Source: JAUYQR01 sp031415015 (GTDB lineage: Bacteria; Pseudomonadota; Alphaproteobacteria; Rhodobacterales; Rhodobacteraceae). Taken from it: a DNA stretch of 64,000 bases. The notes beneath the pieces are model-generated. The model had not been told where the DNA came from. It made no database searches and saw nothing but the letters and a program-made list of their open reading frames with translations. Both the position numbers and the translations under genes were made by a program. Of the stretch, positions 33,053 through 42,187 are shown piece after piece; position 1 is the stretch's first letter; every line of letters begins with the position of its first letter. The DNA is taken from NCBI GenBank assembly GCA_031415015.1, contig JANOQT010000090.1:62001-126000 (forward strand), given 5' to 3'.

Positions 33053-34465
33053 ATGACTGACGCGCCATTGATCCTGTGGTTCCGGCGCGATCTGCGGCTG
33101 GCCGATCAGCCTATGCTGGCGGCAGCTGTGGCCACCGGGCGGCCGCTGGTGCCGGTGTTCATCCTTGACCCTGAGACCGAGGCCCTAGGTGCCGCACCAA
33201 AATGGCGGCTTGGGCTGGCGCTGGCAGCGTATCAACGGGCGCTGGATGGGATCGGTCTGCGGATGACCCTGCGACGCGGCCCGGCGCTGGACGTCTTGCA
33301 GGCGCTGGTGGTGGAGACGGGGGCGGATGCGGTCTGGTGGTCGCGGCTGTACGATCCGTCTTGCGTTGCGCGGGATACCGTGGTGAAGGCCGGATTGAAG
33401 GCGGCTGGGGTCGAGGCGAAAAGCCTTGCCGGGCACCTGTTGCACGAGCCGTGGACAGTGGAAACCGGGGCGGGCGGGTTTTACCGGGTGTTCACGCCTT
33501 ATTGGCGGGCGATCCGGGGGCGGGACCTTGCGGCACCGGCCCCGAGGGTGACTGCGGCGCGGGGGCTGGCAGTCTGGCCCGCAACGGAAGCGCTGGATGA
33601 CTGGCATCTTGGGGCCGCGATGCAGCGCGGGGCGGAGGTTGTGGCCCGGTATCAGCATGTGGGCGAAGCCGCGGCGCTGGCCAAGCTGGCGGCATTTCTG
33701 GACGGGCCGGTGGAGCGTTATCCGGTTACGCGCGATCTGCCGGGGGTGAATGGCACCTCGCGTCTCTCCGAGAACCTGACCTATGGCGAGATCGGGGTGC
33801 GCACCGTCTGGCACGCCGGGATGCGGGCCCTGCACGAGGGGCGGGCGGGCGCGGAGACCTTTCTGCGCGAGATCGGCTGGCGGGAGTTCTCGTACCACCT
33901 GATCCACCACACGCCGCATATCGTGCGGGCGAACTGGAAGCCGGAATGGGACGCTTTTCCCTGGCGCGGCGATAGCCCGGCGGCCGAACAGTGGCGGCGT
34001 GGCATGACCGGCGAGCCGTTCGTCGATGCGGCGATGCGCGAGATGTATGTCACCGGCACGATGCACAACCGGGGCAGGATGATCGTCGCAAGCTATCTGA
34101 CGAAGCATCTGATGACGGATTGGCGGGTGGGGCTGACGTGGTTCGAAGACTGTCTGACGGACTGGGATCCGGCAGCGAATGCGATGGGGTGGCAATGGGC
34201 GGCGGGGTCCGGACCGGACGCAGCACCCTATTTCCGTATCTTCAATCCGGCGACCCAAGTGGAGAAGTTTGATGCCGATCGCGCCTATCGCCGCCGCTTC
34301 ATAGCCGAGATAAGCCCGCAGCCGGGCCGCGATGCGCTGGCTTTCTTTGAGGCCGCGCCTAGATCGTGGGATCTGGACCGCAAGGCGCCCTACCCGAAGC
34401 CTCTGGTCGATCTGGCAGAGGGACGGGCGGGTGCCCTTGCGGCATATGGGGCACGAAACTCTTGA
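33053..34465 (+). CDS. phrA: Deoxyribodipyrimidine photolyase
   Basis: Class I CPD photolyase of 470 aa that repairs pyrimidine dimers using FADH- and blue light. The N-terminal antenna domain starts LILWFRRDLRLADQPML. The FAD-binding C-terminal half contains SRLSENLTYGEIGVRT, REIGWREFSYHLIHH, MHNRGRMIVASYLTKHLM and the DWDPAANAMGWQWAAGSGPDAAPYFRIFNP signature region (split here for length), all diagnostic. The ATG at 33053 is preferred over the GTG at 33041. It precedes the cyclopropane synthase gene by 59 bases on the same strand. Confidence 0.94.
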   Translation: MTDAPLILWFRRDLRLADQPMLAAAVATGRPLVPVFILDPETEALGAAPKWRLGLALAAYQRALDGIGLRMTLRRGPALDVLQALVVETGADAVWWSRLYDPSCVARDTVVKAGLKAAGVEAKSLAGHLLHEPWTVETGAGGFYRVFTPYWRAIRGRDLAAPAPRVTAARGLAVWPATEALDDWHLGAAMQRGAEVVARYQHVGEAAALAKLAAFLDGPVERYPVTRDLPGVNGTSRLSENLTYGEIGVRTVWHAGMRALHEGRAGAETFLREIGWREFSYHLIHHTPHIVRANWKPEWDAFPWRGDSPAAEQWRRGMTGEPFVDAAMREMYVTGTMHNRGRMIVASYLTKHLMTDWRVGLTWFEDCLTDWDPAANAMGWQWAAGSGPDAAPYFRIFNPATQVEKFDADRAYRRRFIAEISPQPGRDALAFFEAAPRSWDLDRKAPYPKPLVDLAEGRAGALAAYGARNS

Positions 34466-34524
34466 GCGCGCTGCACGTATCTGAAAGTGTGCGCGGAAGC
34501 GCGAAAACCCCTTGGGGAGGGTCG

Positions 34525-35739
34525 ATGGACGTTCTGACGACGGTGAAGGGCCAGACCGGCCTGCCCCGGTATTTTGGCGCGGCCTATGAGGTGGCGCGGA
34601 AGCTGGGCGAAGGGCGGCTGGATTTTGTCGTGCCTGACGGCCGCAGGTTTCGCATCGAAGGTGCGCGCCCGGGCATCGCGGCCGAGATCACCATCCACAA
34701 CGCGGACCTGTTTGCGCGACTGTTGCGCGAAGGCGATCTGGGGTTTTGCGATGCCTATCTGGACGGCTGGTGGTCGTCGCCCGATCTGCAGGCGTTTCTG
34801 GATCTGGTGCAAAGCCCGGCGAACAACCTGGTGAATGACGGGTTCCCGGGGCAGCGGCTGGTGCGGGCCTATGAAAAGTTCCGCTTCTGGTTTCTGTCCA
34901 ACTCCAAGGCGCAGGCCCGAAAGAACATCGCGCATCACTATGATCTGGGGAATGATTTCTACCGGCTGTGGCTGGACGAGACAATGACCTATTCCTCGGC
35001 GCTGTTCGTGACCGGGCAGGAAAGTCTGGAGGCGGCGCAGACGCTGAAATACGCCAGCATGGTCGATCAGATGGGGGCCAATCCCGGCGATCATGTGCTG
35101 GAAATCGGTTGCGGCTGGGGCGGGTTCGCCGAGTATGCGGCGGGCGAGCGGGGGTTGAAAGTGACGGCCTTGACGATCAGTCAGGCGCAGTATGACTATG
35201 CGGTGGCGCGGATTGCCAAGGCGGGGCTGAGCGACAAGGTCGACATCAAGTTGCAGGATTACCGCGACGAGACCGGCAGTTACGACGGAATTGCCTCGAT
35301 CGAGATGTTCGAGGCGGTGGGCGAGCGGTACTGGCCGGTGTATTTCAACAGCCTGCGGGAGCGGTTGAAGCCCGGTCGCCATGCCACGTTGCAGATCATC
35401 ACGGTGCCGGACAGCCGCTGGAAGGTGTATCGGCGGGGCGTTGATTTCATTCAGACATACATCTTTCCAGGCGGCATGTTGCCCGCACCTTCGGTGCTAC
35501 GCGCCGAGGTGGAAAAGGCCGGGCTGCGGGTCAAGGGATCCATCGAATTTGGCGAGAGTTACAGTCTGACCCTGCGGCGCTGGCACGAAAGCTTTGCCGA
35601 ACGCTGGTCTGAGGTCCGGCGGCAGGGGTTTGACGACCGGTTCAAGCGGATGTGGGATTTCTACCTCGCCTCTTGCGCGGGAGCCTTTCAAAGTGGAAAC
35701 TGCGACGTGACACAGATTACCGTGACCCGCCCCATTTAG
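34525..35739 (+). CDS. cfa: Cyclopropane-fatty-acyl-phospholipid synthase
   Basis: SAM-dependent enzyme of 404 aa that adds a methylene bridge across acyl-chain double bonds in membrane phospholipids. The SAM motif is LEIGCGWGG (192-200). ARKNIAHHYDLGNDFYRLWLD and ETMTYSSALF precede it, and SIEMFEAVGERYWPVYF follows, all typical. GGGGAGG upstream fixes the ATG at 34525. R. sphaeroides CfaA makes modified fatty acids needed for the singlet-oxygen stress response, which fits the photolyase neighbour. Confidence 0.94.
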   Translation: MDVLTTVKGQTGLPRYFGAAYEVARKLGEGRLDFVVPDGRRFRIEGARPGIAAEITIHNADLFARLLREGDLGFCDAYLDGWWSSPDLQAFLDLVQSPANNLVNDGFPGQRLVRAYEKFRFWFLSNSKAQARKNIAHHYDLGNDFYRLWLDETMTYSSALFVTGQESLEAAQTLKYASMVDQMGANPGDHVLEIGCGWGGFAEYAAGERGLKVTALTISQAQYDYAVARIAKAGLSDKVDIKLQDYRDETGSYDGIASIEMFEAVGERYWPVYFNSLRERLKPGRHATLQIITVPDSRWKVYRRGVDFIQTYIFPGGMLPAPSVLRAEVEKAGLRVKGSIEFGESYSLTLRRWHESFAERWSEVRRQGFDDRFKRMWDFYLASCAGAFQSGNCDVTQITVTRPI

Positions 35740-35748
35740 AGGACCGCG

Positions 35749-36189
35749 ATGCCCACAGGCGCTAAACTCATGGCCGCACTCAGCTTTGCGATTGTTGGCT
35801 GGATCGTGGCAAACGTCTACGTGCCGACCTTGCCGTCGGGCAGCACCGTCGGTTTCTTCCGCGAACTGGTCGGGGTGATCGGGGCGATTGTCGGCTGGAA
35901 GGTCATGGGCGGGTCGGTCGGCAAAGGCTACGGTGCGGCGATCGGAACGGGCTGGAAGACGGTGATCGTGCTGGTGTTCTTTGCGCTGTTGCTGTTCTCG
36001 ATCCGCGAGATGGTGATCTTGTCGATGAAGATGCGCTATGACGGCCCGATGGATGCCGTTCTTGGGGTGTTTGAGCTGATGCTGGCGAAGGCGCAGCTGC
36101 TGCTGGCGCCAAGCGTCATGGTGGCAATGGTGGTGGGCGGGGCGATTGCCGGTCTGCTGTCCGAAAACGCCAGCCGCCGCTGGCGCTGA
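35749..36189 (+). CDS. trgA: TrgA-like membrane protein
   Basis: Membrane protein of 146 aa with about four hydrophobic segments. The MPTGAKLMAALSFAIVGWIVA start and FRELVGVIGAIVGWKVMG are characteristic of the TrgA family, first described at a tellurite-resistance locus (trgAB) in R. sphaeroides. GAGGACC precedes the ATG 9 bases after the cfa stop, so it is likely co-transcribed with phr-cfa. The molecular function is unknown. Confidence 0.85.
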   Translation: MPTGAKLMAALSFAIVGWIVANVYVPTLPSGSTVGFFRELVGVIGAIVGWKVMGGSVGKGYGAAIGTGWKTVIVLVFFALLLFSIREMVILSMKMRYDGPMDAVLGVFELMLAKAQLLLAPSVMVAMVVGGAIAGLLSENASRRWR

Positions 36190-36190
36190 G

Positions 36191-37168
36191 ATGCCAAGGT
36201 TTGTGTTGGCGGGCGGGCTGACAGATTCTGCCATGGCGCGTGCCATTTTAGGCGATGAAAGCGTCGCGCCGGTGTCGGCCAGTCTGGCGGACGGATCGGA
36301 TGGACTGGTCGTGCCAGAAAAAGCGATCGCGCGGGTTGAATTCTATGCCGCTGTGATGGGTCTGACCGCGCAGCCGGGGGTGTTCGCCGCGGGGCAGGGC
36401 GCGTGTGTCGTCATCACTCAACCCGGAACGGCGGATGCCGGACTGGCAGAGGTGATCATGGAGAGCTTTGGCAGGGTGCCGGCGGATCGGGTGCGGCTCA
36501 GGATCGGCTCGCTGCGAGTGGCGGCGGCAAGCCGGGCGCGGGCGGCAGCGGCGCCGGGGCGCGGGGTGCGACGCGGGACCGGCGAGGTGCAGCGCGAAGC
36601 GCTTGCCATGCCGCATTCCGGTTTCTTCGCGCTGGAAGAGCATCGCTTGCGGTTCCGTCGGTTCGACGGGACGTTGAGCCCTGTCCTGCGGCGCGAGGTG
36701 TTTGTGGCGGGGGATGCGGTGACGGTGCTGCCCTATGATCCGGCGCGCGACCGGGTGCTGGTGGTGGAACAGATGCGGATGGGTCCCTATGGCCGGGGCG
36801 ACCCGCTGCCCTGGCAGCTGGAGGCCATTGCTGGCCGGATCGACCCGGGCGAGACGCCCGAAGACAGCGCCCGGCGCGAGGCGGTCGAAGAGGCCGGTCT
36901 GGTGTTGGGGCGGCTGGAGAAGGTGGCGGAGTACTATCCGACACCCGGCGCGGTCACCGAATACCTGTATTCGTTTGTGGCCCTTTGCGATCTGCCGGAC
37001 GGGTCTGCCGGGGTCTTTGGGGCAGCGGAGGAGGCCGAGGATATTCGCGGGCATCTGCTGGAGTTTGATGAATTCATGTCGGTCGTCGCCGCAGGCGAGG
37101 GGATGAATGCCCCCTTGATCCTGACGGCGCTGTGGTTGCAGCGGGAACGGGCGCGCCTGCGCGGTTGA
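36191..37168 (+). CDS. trgB: TrgB-like NUDIX hydrolase (ADP-ribose pyrophosphatase type)
   Basis: Protein of 325 aa. Residues 1-130 resemble a gamma-glutamylcyclotransferase-like module (FVLAGGLTDSAMARAILGD, YAAVMGL). From about 145 a NUDIX fold follows, with the box GRIDPGETPEDSARREAVEE AGL (E and R-E-x-x-E-E residues present) and FFALEEHRLRFRRFDG at its start, as in ADP-ribose pyrophosphatases. It begins one base after the trgA stop, as in the trgAB pair of R. sphaeroides. Substrate is inferred from the family. Confidence 0.85.
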   Translation: MPRFVLAGGLTDSAMARAILGDESVAPVSASLADGSDGLVVPEKAIARVEFYAAVMGLTAQPGVFAAGQGACVVITQPGTADAGLAEVIMESFGRVPADRVRLRIGSLRVAAASRARAAAAPGRGVRRGTGEVQREALAMPHSGFFALEEHRLRFRRFDGTLSPVLRREVFVAGDAVTVLPYDPARDRVLVVEQMRMGPYGRGDPLPWQLEAIAGRIDPGETPEDSARREAVEEAGLVLGRLEKVAEYYPTPGAVTEYLYSFVALCDLPDGSAGVFGAAEEAEDIRGHLLEFDEFMSVVAAGEGMNAPLILTALWLQRERARLRG

Positions 37169-37189
37169 CCGGGCGACGGCTGGCGGGCC

Positions 37190-37234
37190 CCGGAGGGTTT
37201 CACACCCTCCGGACCTCCCGTGGGATATTTTGAG
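37190..37234 (+). repeat. Intergenic hairpin/tail repeat, copy 2
   Basis: Hairpin CCGGAGGG/CCCTCCGG (37190-37212) is followed by ACCTCCCGTGGGATATTTTG, parallel to ACCCCCTGCGGGATACTTG after the hairpin at 49371. It lies between convergent genes and could serve both as terminator. Confidence 0.6.
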
Positions 37235-37267
37235 ACGGGAAAGCCTTTTCGGCCCGGTTTTCCGGAG

Positions 37268-38434
37268 CTACAGGTTGAGGCTGACCCAGGCGGCGTTGCG
37301 GGCCGAAGACCGGACACAGGCGTCGACGAAAGCCACGCCTTCAAGCCCTTCCTTCAGGCCGGGGAAGGTGGTGCCTTCAGGCAGCGGCGTACCGGTCTTG
37401 CGCGCGGTGATGGCGCGGGCAGCCTCCATGTAGATGTTGGCAAAGCCTTCCAGATAGCCTTCGGGGTGGCCGGGGGGCACGCGGCTGACGCGGGCGGCTT
37501 CGGGGCCGGAACCGGCCCCGCCGCGGGTGATCAGGCGTTTGGGTTGACCAAGCGGGGTGAACCAGAGGTAGTTCGGATCCTCTTGCGCCCATTCAAGGCC
37601 GCCTTTGGTGCCGTAGACGCGCAGGCGCAGGCAGTTCTCGTTGCCGGGCGCCACCTGGCTACACCACAGCATCCCCTTTGCCCCCCCCTTGTAGCGCAGC
37701 ATCACATGGCCATTGTCATCAACGCGGCGGCCCGGGACGAAGGCGGTCAGGTCGGCGGCCAGCGTGTCGAGCGACAGGCCGGTGACGAAGTTGGCCAGGT
37801 TGAAGGCATGGGTGCCGATATCGCCGGTAGAGCCCCCCGCGCCGGAGCGGGCGGGGTCGGTGCGCCAATCGGCCTGTTTGTTGTCGACAGGTTCGCTGAG
37901 CCAATCCTGCGCATATTCGACCTGCACGACGCGAAGGTCGCCAAGGTCACCGGCCGCGACCATTGCCGTGGCCTGCCGGATCATCGGATAGCCGGTGTAG
38001 TTATGGGTCAGCGCAAACACCACGCCTGAGGCGTCAGCCGCCTTGGCCAGCTTCTTCGCCTCAGCCAGGGTGGCGGTGAGGGGCTTGTCGCAGATGACAT
38101 GGATGCCGCGTTTGAGGAACTGCATCGCCACGGGGGCGTGCATGTGATTGGGGGTGACGATGGCGACAACGTCGATGCCGTCTTTCTTGCGCGCTTCGCG
38201 GCTGGCCATGTCGGCGAAGCTTTCGTAGCAGCGCGCGGGGTCGAGGCCGAGGTCGGCGCCGGAGGCTTTCGACTTATCCGGATTGGATGAGAAACAGCCT
38301 GCAACCAATTCATATTGATCGTCAATCCGTGATGCAATCCGGTGGACTGCACCGATGAAGGCATCCCTCCCACCCCCGACCATGCCAAGGCGGAGGCGGG
38401 GGGCGCGGGCGGTGTGGGCGGCGTCGATGGCCAT
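37268..38434 (-). CDS. Gfo/Idh/MocA-family dehydrogenase
   Basis: NAD(P)-dependent sugar oxidoreductase of 388 aa. The nucleotide-binding start is LRLGMVGGGRDAFIGAVHR. VAIVTPNHMHAPVAMQFLKRG and HVICDKPLTATLAEAKKL include the EKP-equivalent DKP lysine, and GDIGTHAFNLANFV carries the catalytic histidine region. It begins 4 bases after the upstream epimerase stop. With a TIM-barrel epimerase and LacI in one leftward operon, it probably oxidises a sugar hydroxyl in the glycoside pathway. The substrate is undetermined. Confidence 0.9.
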   Translation of the reverse strand: MAIDAAHTARAPRLRLGMVGGGRDAFIGAVHRIASRIDDQYELVAGCFSSNPDKSKASGADLGLDPARCYESFADMASREARKKDGIDVVAIVTPNHMHAPVAMQFLKRGIHVICDKPLTATLAEAKKLAKAADASGVVFALTHNYTGYPMIRQATAMVAAGDLGDLRVVQVEYAQDWLSEPVDNKQADWRTDPARSGAGGSTGDIGTHAFNLANFVTGLSLDTLAADLTAFVPGRRVDDNGHVMLRYKGGAKGMLWCSQVAPGNENCLRLRVYGTKGGLEWAQEDPNYLWFTPLGQPKRLITRGGAGSGPEAARVSRVPPGHPEGYLEGFANIYMEAARAITARKTGTPLPEGTTFPGLKEGLEGVAFVDACVRSSARNAAWVSLNL

Positions 38435-38438
38435 CGGC

Positions 38439-39494
38439 TTACTCCAGTCCAAGCATCTTGCGGTTGGCGGCGCGGTCGGTTCCGGCGCCTGCGAAATCGT
38501 CAAAGGCCTTTTCGGTCACGCGGATGATGTGGGTATCCACGAAAGCGGCACCTTCGCGGGCCCCGTCTTCGGGGTGCTTGATGCAGCATTCCCATTCGAC
38601 CACCGCCCAGCCGTCAAAGCCGTATTGGGTGAGTTTGGAGAAGATGCCGCCGAAATCGACCTGCCCGTCGCCAAGTGATCGGAACCGGCCGGCGCGGTTG
38701 ATCCATGACTGAAAGCCGCCGTAGACGCCCTGGCGGCCAGTGGGGTTCAGTTCGGCGTCCTTGACGTGGAACATCTTGATCCGGTCGTAGTAGATGTAGA
38801 TATTGTCAAGGTAATCAAGGTGTTGCAGCACGTAGTGTGACGGATCGTACAGCATGTTGGCGCGACTGTGACCTTTCACGCGGTCGAGGAACATCTCGAA
38901 GCTGATGCCGTCGTGCAGGTCTTCGCCGGGATGGATTTCGTAGCACAGGTCAATGCCGCAGTCGTCGGCATGGTTCAGGATGGGCAGCCAGCGGCGGGCC
39001 AACTCGTCAAACGCCTCTTCCACCAGACCTGCGGGGCGCTGCGGCCAAGGGTAGAGGTAGGGCCACGCAAGCGCACCGGAGAAGGTGGCGTGGGCGGTCA
39101 GGCCGAGGTTACGCGATGCGGTCAGGGCCTTTTTCACCTGATCCACCGCCCACTCCTGCCGCGCCTTGGGGTTGCCGCGCACCGAAGGGGCAGCAAAGCC
39201 GTCAAACGCGGTATCATAGGCGGGGTGGACAGCGACAAGCTGGCCTTGCAGGTGGGTGGACAGCTCGGTGATCTCAACGCCGGCGTCCTTCGCAATTCCC
39301 TTTAACTCATCGCAGTAACCTTTGGATGTTGCAGCCTTTTCAAGATCAAACAGGCGGCCGTCCCAGCTGGGGATCTGCACGCCAGAATAGCCGCAGTCGG
39401 CGGCCCATGCGGTGATGGATGTCCAGGAATTGAACGGGGCGGCATCGCCCGCGAACTGCGCCAGAAACAGCGCGGGGCCCTTGATTGTCTTCAT
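38439..39494 (-). CDS. Sugar phosphate isomerase/epimerase-like TIM-barrel protein
   Basis: Xylose isomerase-like TIM barrel (AP endonuclease 2 superfamily) of 351 aa. Metal ligands are suggested by CYEIHPGEDLHD, MLYDPSHYVLQHLDYL, MFHVKDAEL and VVEWECCIKHPEDG. GGGAGGAAAGAC precedes the ATG at 39494. The start overlaps the lacI stop by 4 bases and the stop lies 4 bases before the dehydrogenase start, so the three are tightly coupled. Partners of this kind epimerise or hydrolyse keto-sugars produced by Gfo/Idh/MocA enzymes. Confidence 0.88.
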   Translation of the reverse strand: MKTIKGPALFLAQFAGDAAPFNSWTSITAWAADCGYSGVQIPSWDGRLFDLEKAATSKGYCDELKGIAKDAGVEITELSTHLQGQLVAVHPAYDTAFDGFAAPSVRGNPKARQEWAVDQVKKALTASRNLGLTAHATFSGALAWPYLYPWPQRPAGLVEEAFDELARRWLPILNHADDCGIDLCYEIHPGEDLHDGISFEMFLDRVKGHSRANMLYDPSHYVLQHLDYLDNIYIYYDRIKMFHVKDAELNPTGRQGVYGGFQSWINRAGRFRSLGDGQVDFGGIFSKLTQYGFDGWAVVEWECCIKHPEDGAREGAAFVDTHIIRVTEKAFDDFAGAGTDRAANRKMLGLE

Positions 39495-40561
39495 GTCTTT
39501 CCTCCCAGACGGGGGGCATCGCCCCATTCGACCTTGCCCGGCACTTCGAGGCCTTGCCTCGCTTCAGGCGCGCGTTTCTCGATCTCGGCCACCAGCGCGC
39601 GGGCCAGAAACTCGCCCGCCCGCCCGACATCTTCGCGGATGATGATGGTTTCACGGCGAAAGCGGCGCAAGACCGGGATCGCCTCTTTCGCCACCACGTC
39701 GAAATCCTGGCCAAGGATGCGGCCGGTGTGTTCGACCCCGGAGATCGACGACATTGCGGCGGTGGTGGAGCCGACGAGGATGCCATCGGGCGGGTTCGGG
39801 GCGATGAAGCGGGCGGCGACGGCGTCTTCTATCGCCTCGCCCCCGCTGTCGGAGGTGACCTTTCCGGCAATCTCGAACGGCAGGCCAAGCAGGGCGGCCT
39901 CGTCCGAAAAGCCGGTGGTCATGTGGCGGCCATACATGTGCGAACGGGGGGGCGCGATCAGCAGCAGGCGTTTGCGACCGCGCTGGGCCAGGGCGCGCAC
40001 GGCGAGGCGGCTGAAGGCTTCGTTGTCAAAGTCGAAATAGGGGTGGTCGATCCCCATGTCGCTGCGCCCGTGGGCGGCGAAGGGAAAGCCGCGTTCGGTC
40101 ATGTAGCGGATGCGGGGATCGTCGGGTTTGGTCTGGTTCAGGATGATGCCGTCCGCGCTTTCGGTTTCCACGATGTAGCGGATCGGTTCCATCGGATCCT
40201 GATCGGGAAAGAAGGGCATGACGACCATGTGGTAGGCGGTGCCGCGCAGCGCGGACGCGATGGAATAGATCAGCCGCGAGGTGTGGTTCATCACGTCGGT
40301 TTCGGTCGACAGCACAAGTGCAATGACGTTGGTCTTGCCGGTGCGCAGGCGGACCCCGGCGCGGTTGGGGCGGTAGCCCAGCAGGGCGGCGGCCTCGCGC
40401 ACCCGGCGTTTGGTGCCTTCGCCGATATCGGGGGCGTCCTTCAGCGCGCGACTGACGGTGGCAACCGCAAGGCCCGTTGCTGCGGCAATGGTCTTGAGCG
40501 TCGGGCGCTCGGCCTCCGAATCGGGGGGGGGGATGCTGGCGAGATCGGGGCTTAGTGGCAT
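39491..40561 (-). CDS. LacI-family transcriptional regulator
   Basis: Regulator of 356 aa. The N-terminal helix-turn-helix is PTLKTIAAATGLAVATVSRALKD followed by hinge-helix sequence RPNRAGVRLRTGKT. The remainder is a periplasmic-binding-protein-like effector domain starting NVIALVLSTETDVMNHTS. It leads the leftward operon and is divergent from the sugar transporter operon. Two palindromic operators with the CG-centred symmetry usual for LacI proteins overlap that rightward promoter (40833-40867). The inducer is presumably a mannoside-type sugar. Confidence 0.93.
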   Translation of the reverse strand: MPLSPDLASIPPPDSEAERPTLKTIAAATGLAVATVSRALKDAPDIGEGTKRRVREAAALLGYRPNRAGVRLRTGKTNVIALVLSTETDVMNHTSRLIYSIASALRGTAYHMVVMPFFPDQDPMEPIRYIVETESADGIILNQTKPDDPRIRYMTERGFPFAAHGRSDMGIDHPYFDFDNEAFSRLAVRALAQRGRKRLLLIAPPRSHMYGRHMTTGFSDEAALLGLPFEIAGKVTSDSGGEAIEDAVAARFIAPNPPDGILVGSTTAAMSSISGVEHTGRILGQDFDVVAKEAIPVLRRFRRETIIIREDVGRAGEFLARALVAEIEKRAPEARQGLEVPGKVEWGDAPRLGGKT

Positions 40562-40819
40562 GGGGTCACCGCCTGATGGGCTGAAATCCGCAGCGCGCAC
40601 CGGTGGAGCGGTGCGAGTGATTCGACGCCTTGTCCCGGTGCTGCACCCGCAGAATGGCCGACGTCGCCTGGGGGCGAAAAGCCCCGTGCGGGAAGCGGTT
40701 CAGTGGTGTTTCGGCGCTGCGGCATTGATGTGCGAGGTGCCCGTGAAATGTGGTTTGTGACAGGGATTCAGGGTCTATTCAATGCCTGTGATTGGGTGGT
40801 TCACAAGCGAAAAGATTCC

Positions 40820-40847
40820 TTGATTGCGAAAACTATAACGTTATAGA
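40820..40847 (+). promoter_or_regulatory. Predicted promoter of the sugar transporter operon
   Basis: TTGATT (40820-40825) and TATAGA (40842-40847) are 16 bases apart, predicting a start near 40854. The -10 box lies within operator 1 and the start site falls at operator 2, a layout suited to repression by steric block. Confidence 0.4.
40833..40846. promoter_or_regulatory. LacI-type operator 1
   Basis: Perfect 14-bp palindrome CTATAACGTTATAG with the central CG usual for LacI-family sites. Confidence 0.7.
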
Positions 40848-40853
40848 AATTGC

Positions 40854-40867
40854 CTATAACGATTTAG
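40854..40867. promoter_or_regulatory. LacI-type operator 2
   Basis: CTATAACGATTTAG repeats operator 1 with an identical left half and an imperfect right half. It starts exactly 21 bases after operator 1, two helical turns, so two dimers would lie on the same DNA face. Confidence 0.6.
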
Positions 40868-40883
40868 AAACCGGGAGGAACGG

Positions 40884-42113
40884 ATGAAACTGACCAAACT
40901 GACGGCCGTGCTTTGCGCGAGCGTAGCCCTGCCAATGACGGCAATGGCCACCGAACTTGAAGTCACGCATTGGTGGACCAGCGGCGGCGAAGCCGCTGCC
41001 GTCGCCGAGTTGGCCAAGGCTTTCGACGCCGGTGGCGACAAGTGGATCGACGGAGCCATCGCTGGCGGTGGCGGCACGGCGCGCCCGATCATGATTTCCC
41101 GGATCACCGGCGGCGACCCGATGGGGGCCACCCAGTTCAACCACGGCCAGCAGGCGCTGGAACTGGTCTAAGCCGGGCTGATGCTGGACCTGACCGATGT
41201 GGCCGAAGCCAACAACTGGAAAGAGACCATCTTCCCGCCAAGCTTGCTGGAAGCCTGCACTGTTGATGGCAAAATCTATTGCGCGCCGGTCAACATCCAT
41301 TCGCCGGAATGGCTGTGGCTGTCGAACAAGGCCTATGCGGATGCGGGCATCCCGGTTCCGACCAACTGGAACGAGTTCGTGGCATCTGCCCCGGCACTGG
41401 AAGCGGCCGGCAAGATCCCGCTGGCACTGGGCAACCAGCCCTGGCAGTCAAACCTGGCCTTTGGTGCGATGCAGATCGCCGTGGCCGGTCTGGACAACTG
41501 GAAGGCAGTGAACGTCGACAAGAACATGGATGTGGCTGCCGGCCCCGAATTCGCAGCGGTCTTTGTCGCTGCCGCCGAGGCGCGCAAGCTGGCCGCCAAG
41601 TCGACAGTTCAGGACTGGAACCAAGCCACCAATCTCGTCATCACCGGCGAAGCAGGCGGCCAGATCATGGGCGACTGGGCGCAGGGCGAGTTTCAGGTCG
41701 CAAATCAGGTCGCGGGCACTGACTATACCTGCCTGCCGGGCCTTGGCCTGAATGCCTATCTGTCAACCGGCGGCGACGCGTTCTACTTTCCGAAGCTGGA
41801 TGATCCGGACAAGGAAGCCGCGCAGAAGCGTCTGGCCGCAGAACTGGTCAGCCCCGAAGTGCAGGTGGCCTTCAACCTGAAAAAGGGATCGCTGCCGATC
41901 CGTGGCGACGTCGACTTGTCCGCCGCCAACGACTGCATGAAGAAAGGTCTGGAGATCCTTGCTTCGGGCAATCTGCTGCCAACCGGCGACATGGTGTGGA
42001 GCCCGGACGTCGTGAAGCAGGCCGAAGACCTGATGGTCGAGTTCTGGAAGTCTGACATGCCTGCCGACGAAGCCCAGGCCAAGTGGGTGGAAATCCTGAA
42101 GACCGGCCTTTGA
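40884..42113 (+). pseudogene. Sugar ABC transporter binding protein with in-frame nonsense codon
   Basis: Carbohydrate-binding protein of the CUT1 type, 409 codons in one frame. Signal peptide MKLTKLTAVLCASVALPMTAMA is followed by ELEVTHWWTSGGEAAAVAELA. After LELV the frame has TAA at 41169-41171 and then continues AGLMLDLTDVAEANNWKETI without any shift, so a single base change separates this from an intact gene. A TAA in place of GAA (glutamate) would fit the frame. The ATG at 41181 after the stop could only give a fragment without signal peptide. GGGAGGAA precedes the start. Downstream transporter genes are intact. Either the strain has lost this uptake system or the base is a sequencing error. 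Confidence 0.85.
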
Positions 42114-42187
42114 GGCTTGTCTGATCCTGAGGGCCGCCCGGGTATAGGGCGGCCCTTTGTGCACTCGACGTCCAGAAGGGGGGCTTG

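Larger units (their letters stand above)
40562..40883. other. Divergent regulatory region between lacI-type gene and sugar transporter operon
   Basis: There are 322 bases without a gene. The right end holds tandem operators and a promoter just before the transporter genes. Local AT content rises sharply from about 40790 onward. No palindrome similar to the operators is visible near the LacI gene start, so autoregulation would have to work at a distance. Confidence 0.6.

Noticed and set aside
31617..33068. Long minus-strand open frame (483 codons) opposite the class V aminotransferase
   Set aside because: Product is His/Pro/Arg-rich low complexity, and the plus strand encodes a full PLP enzyme with its lysine and aspartate in place.
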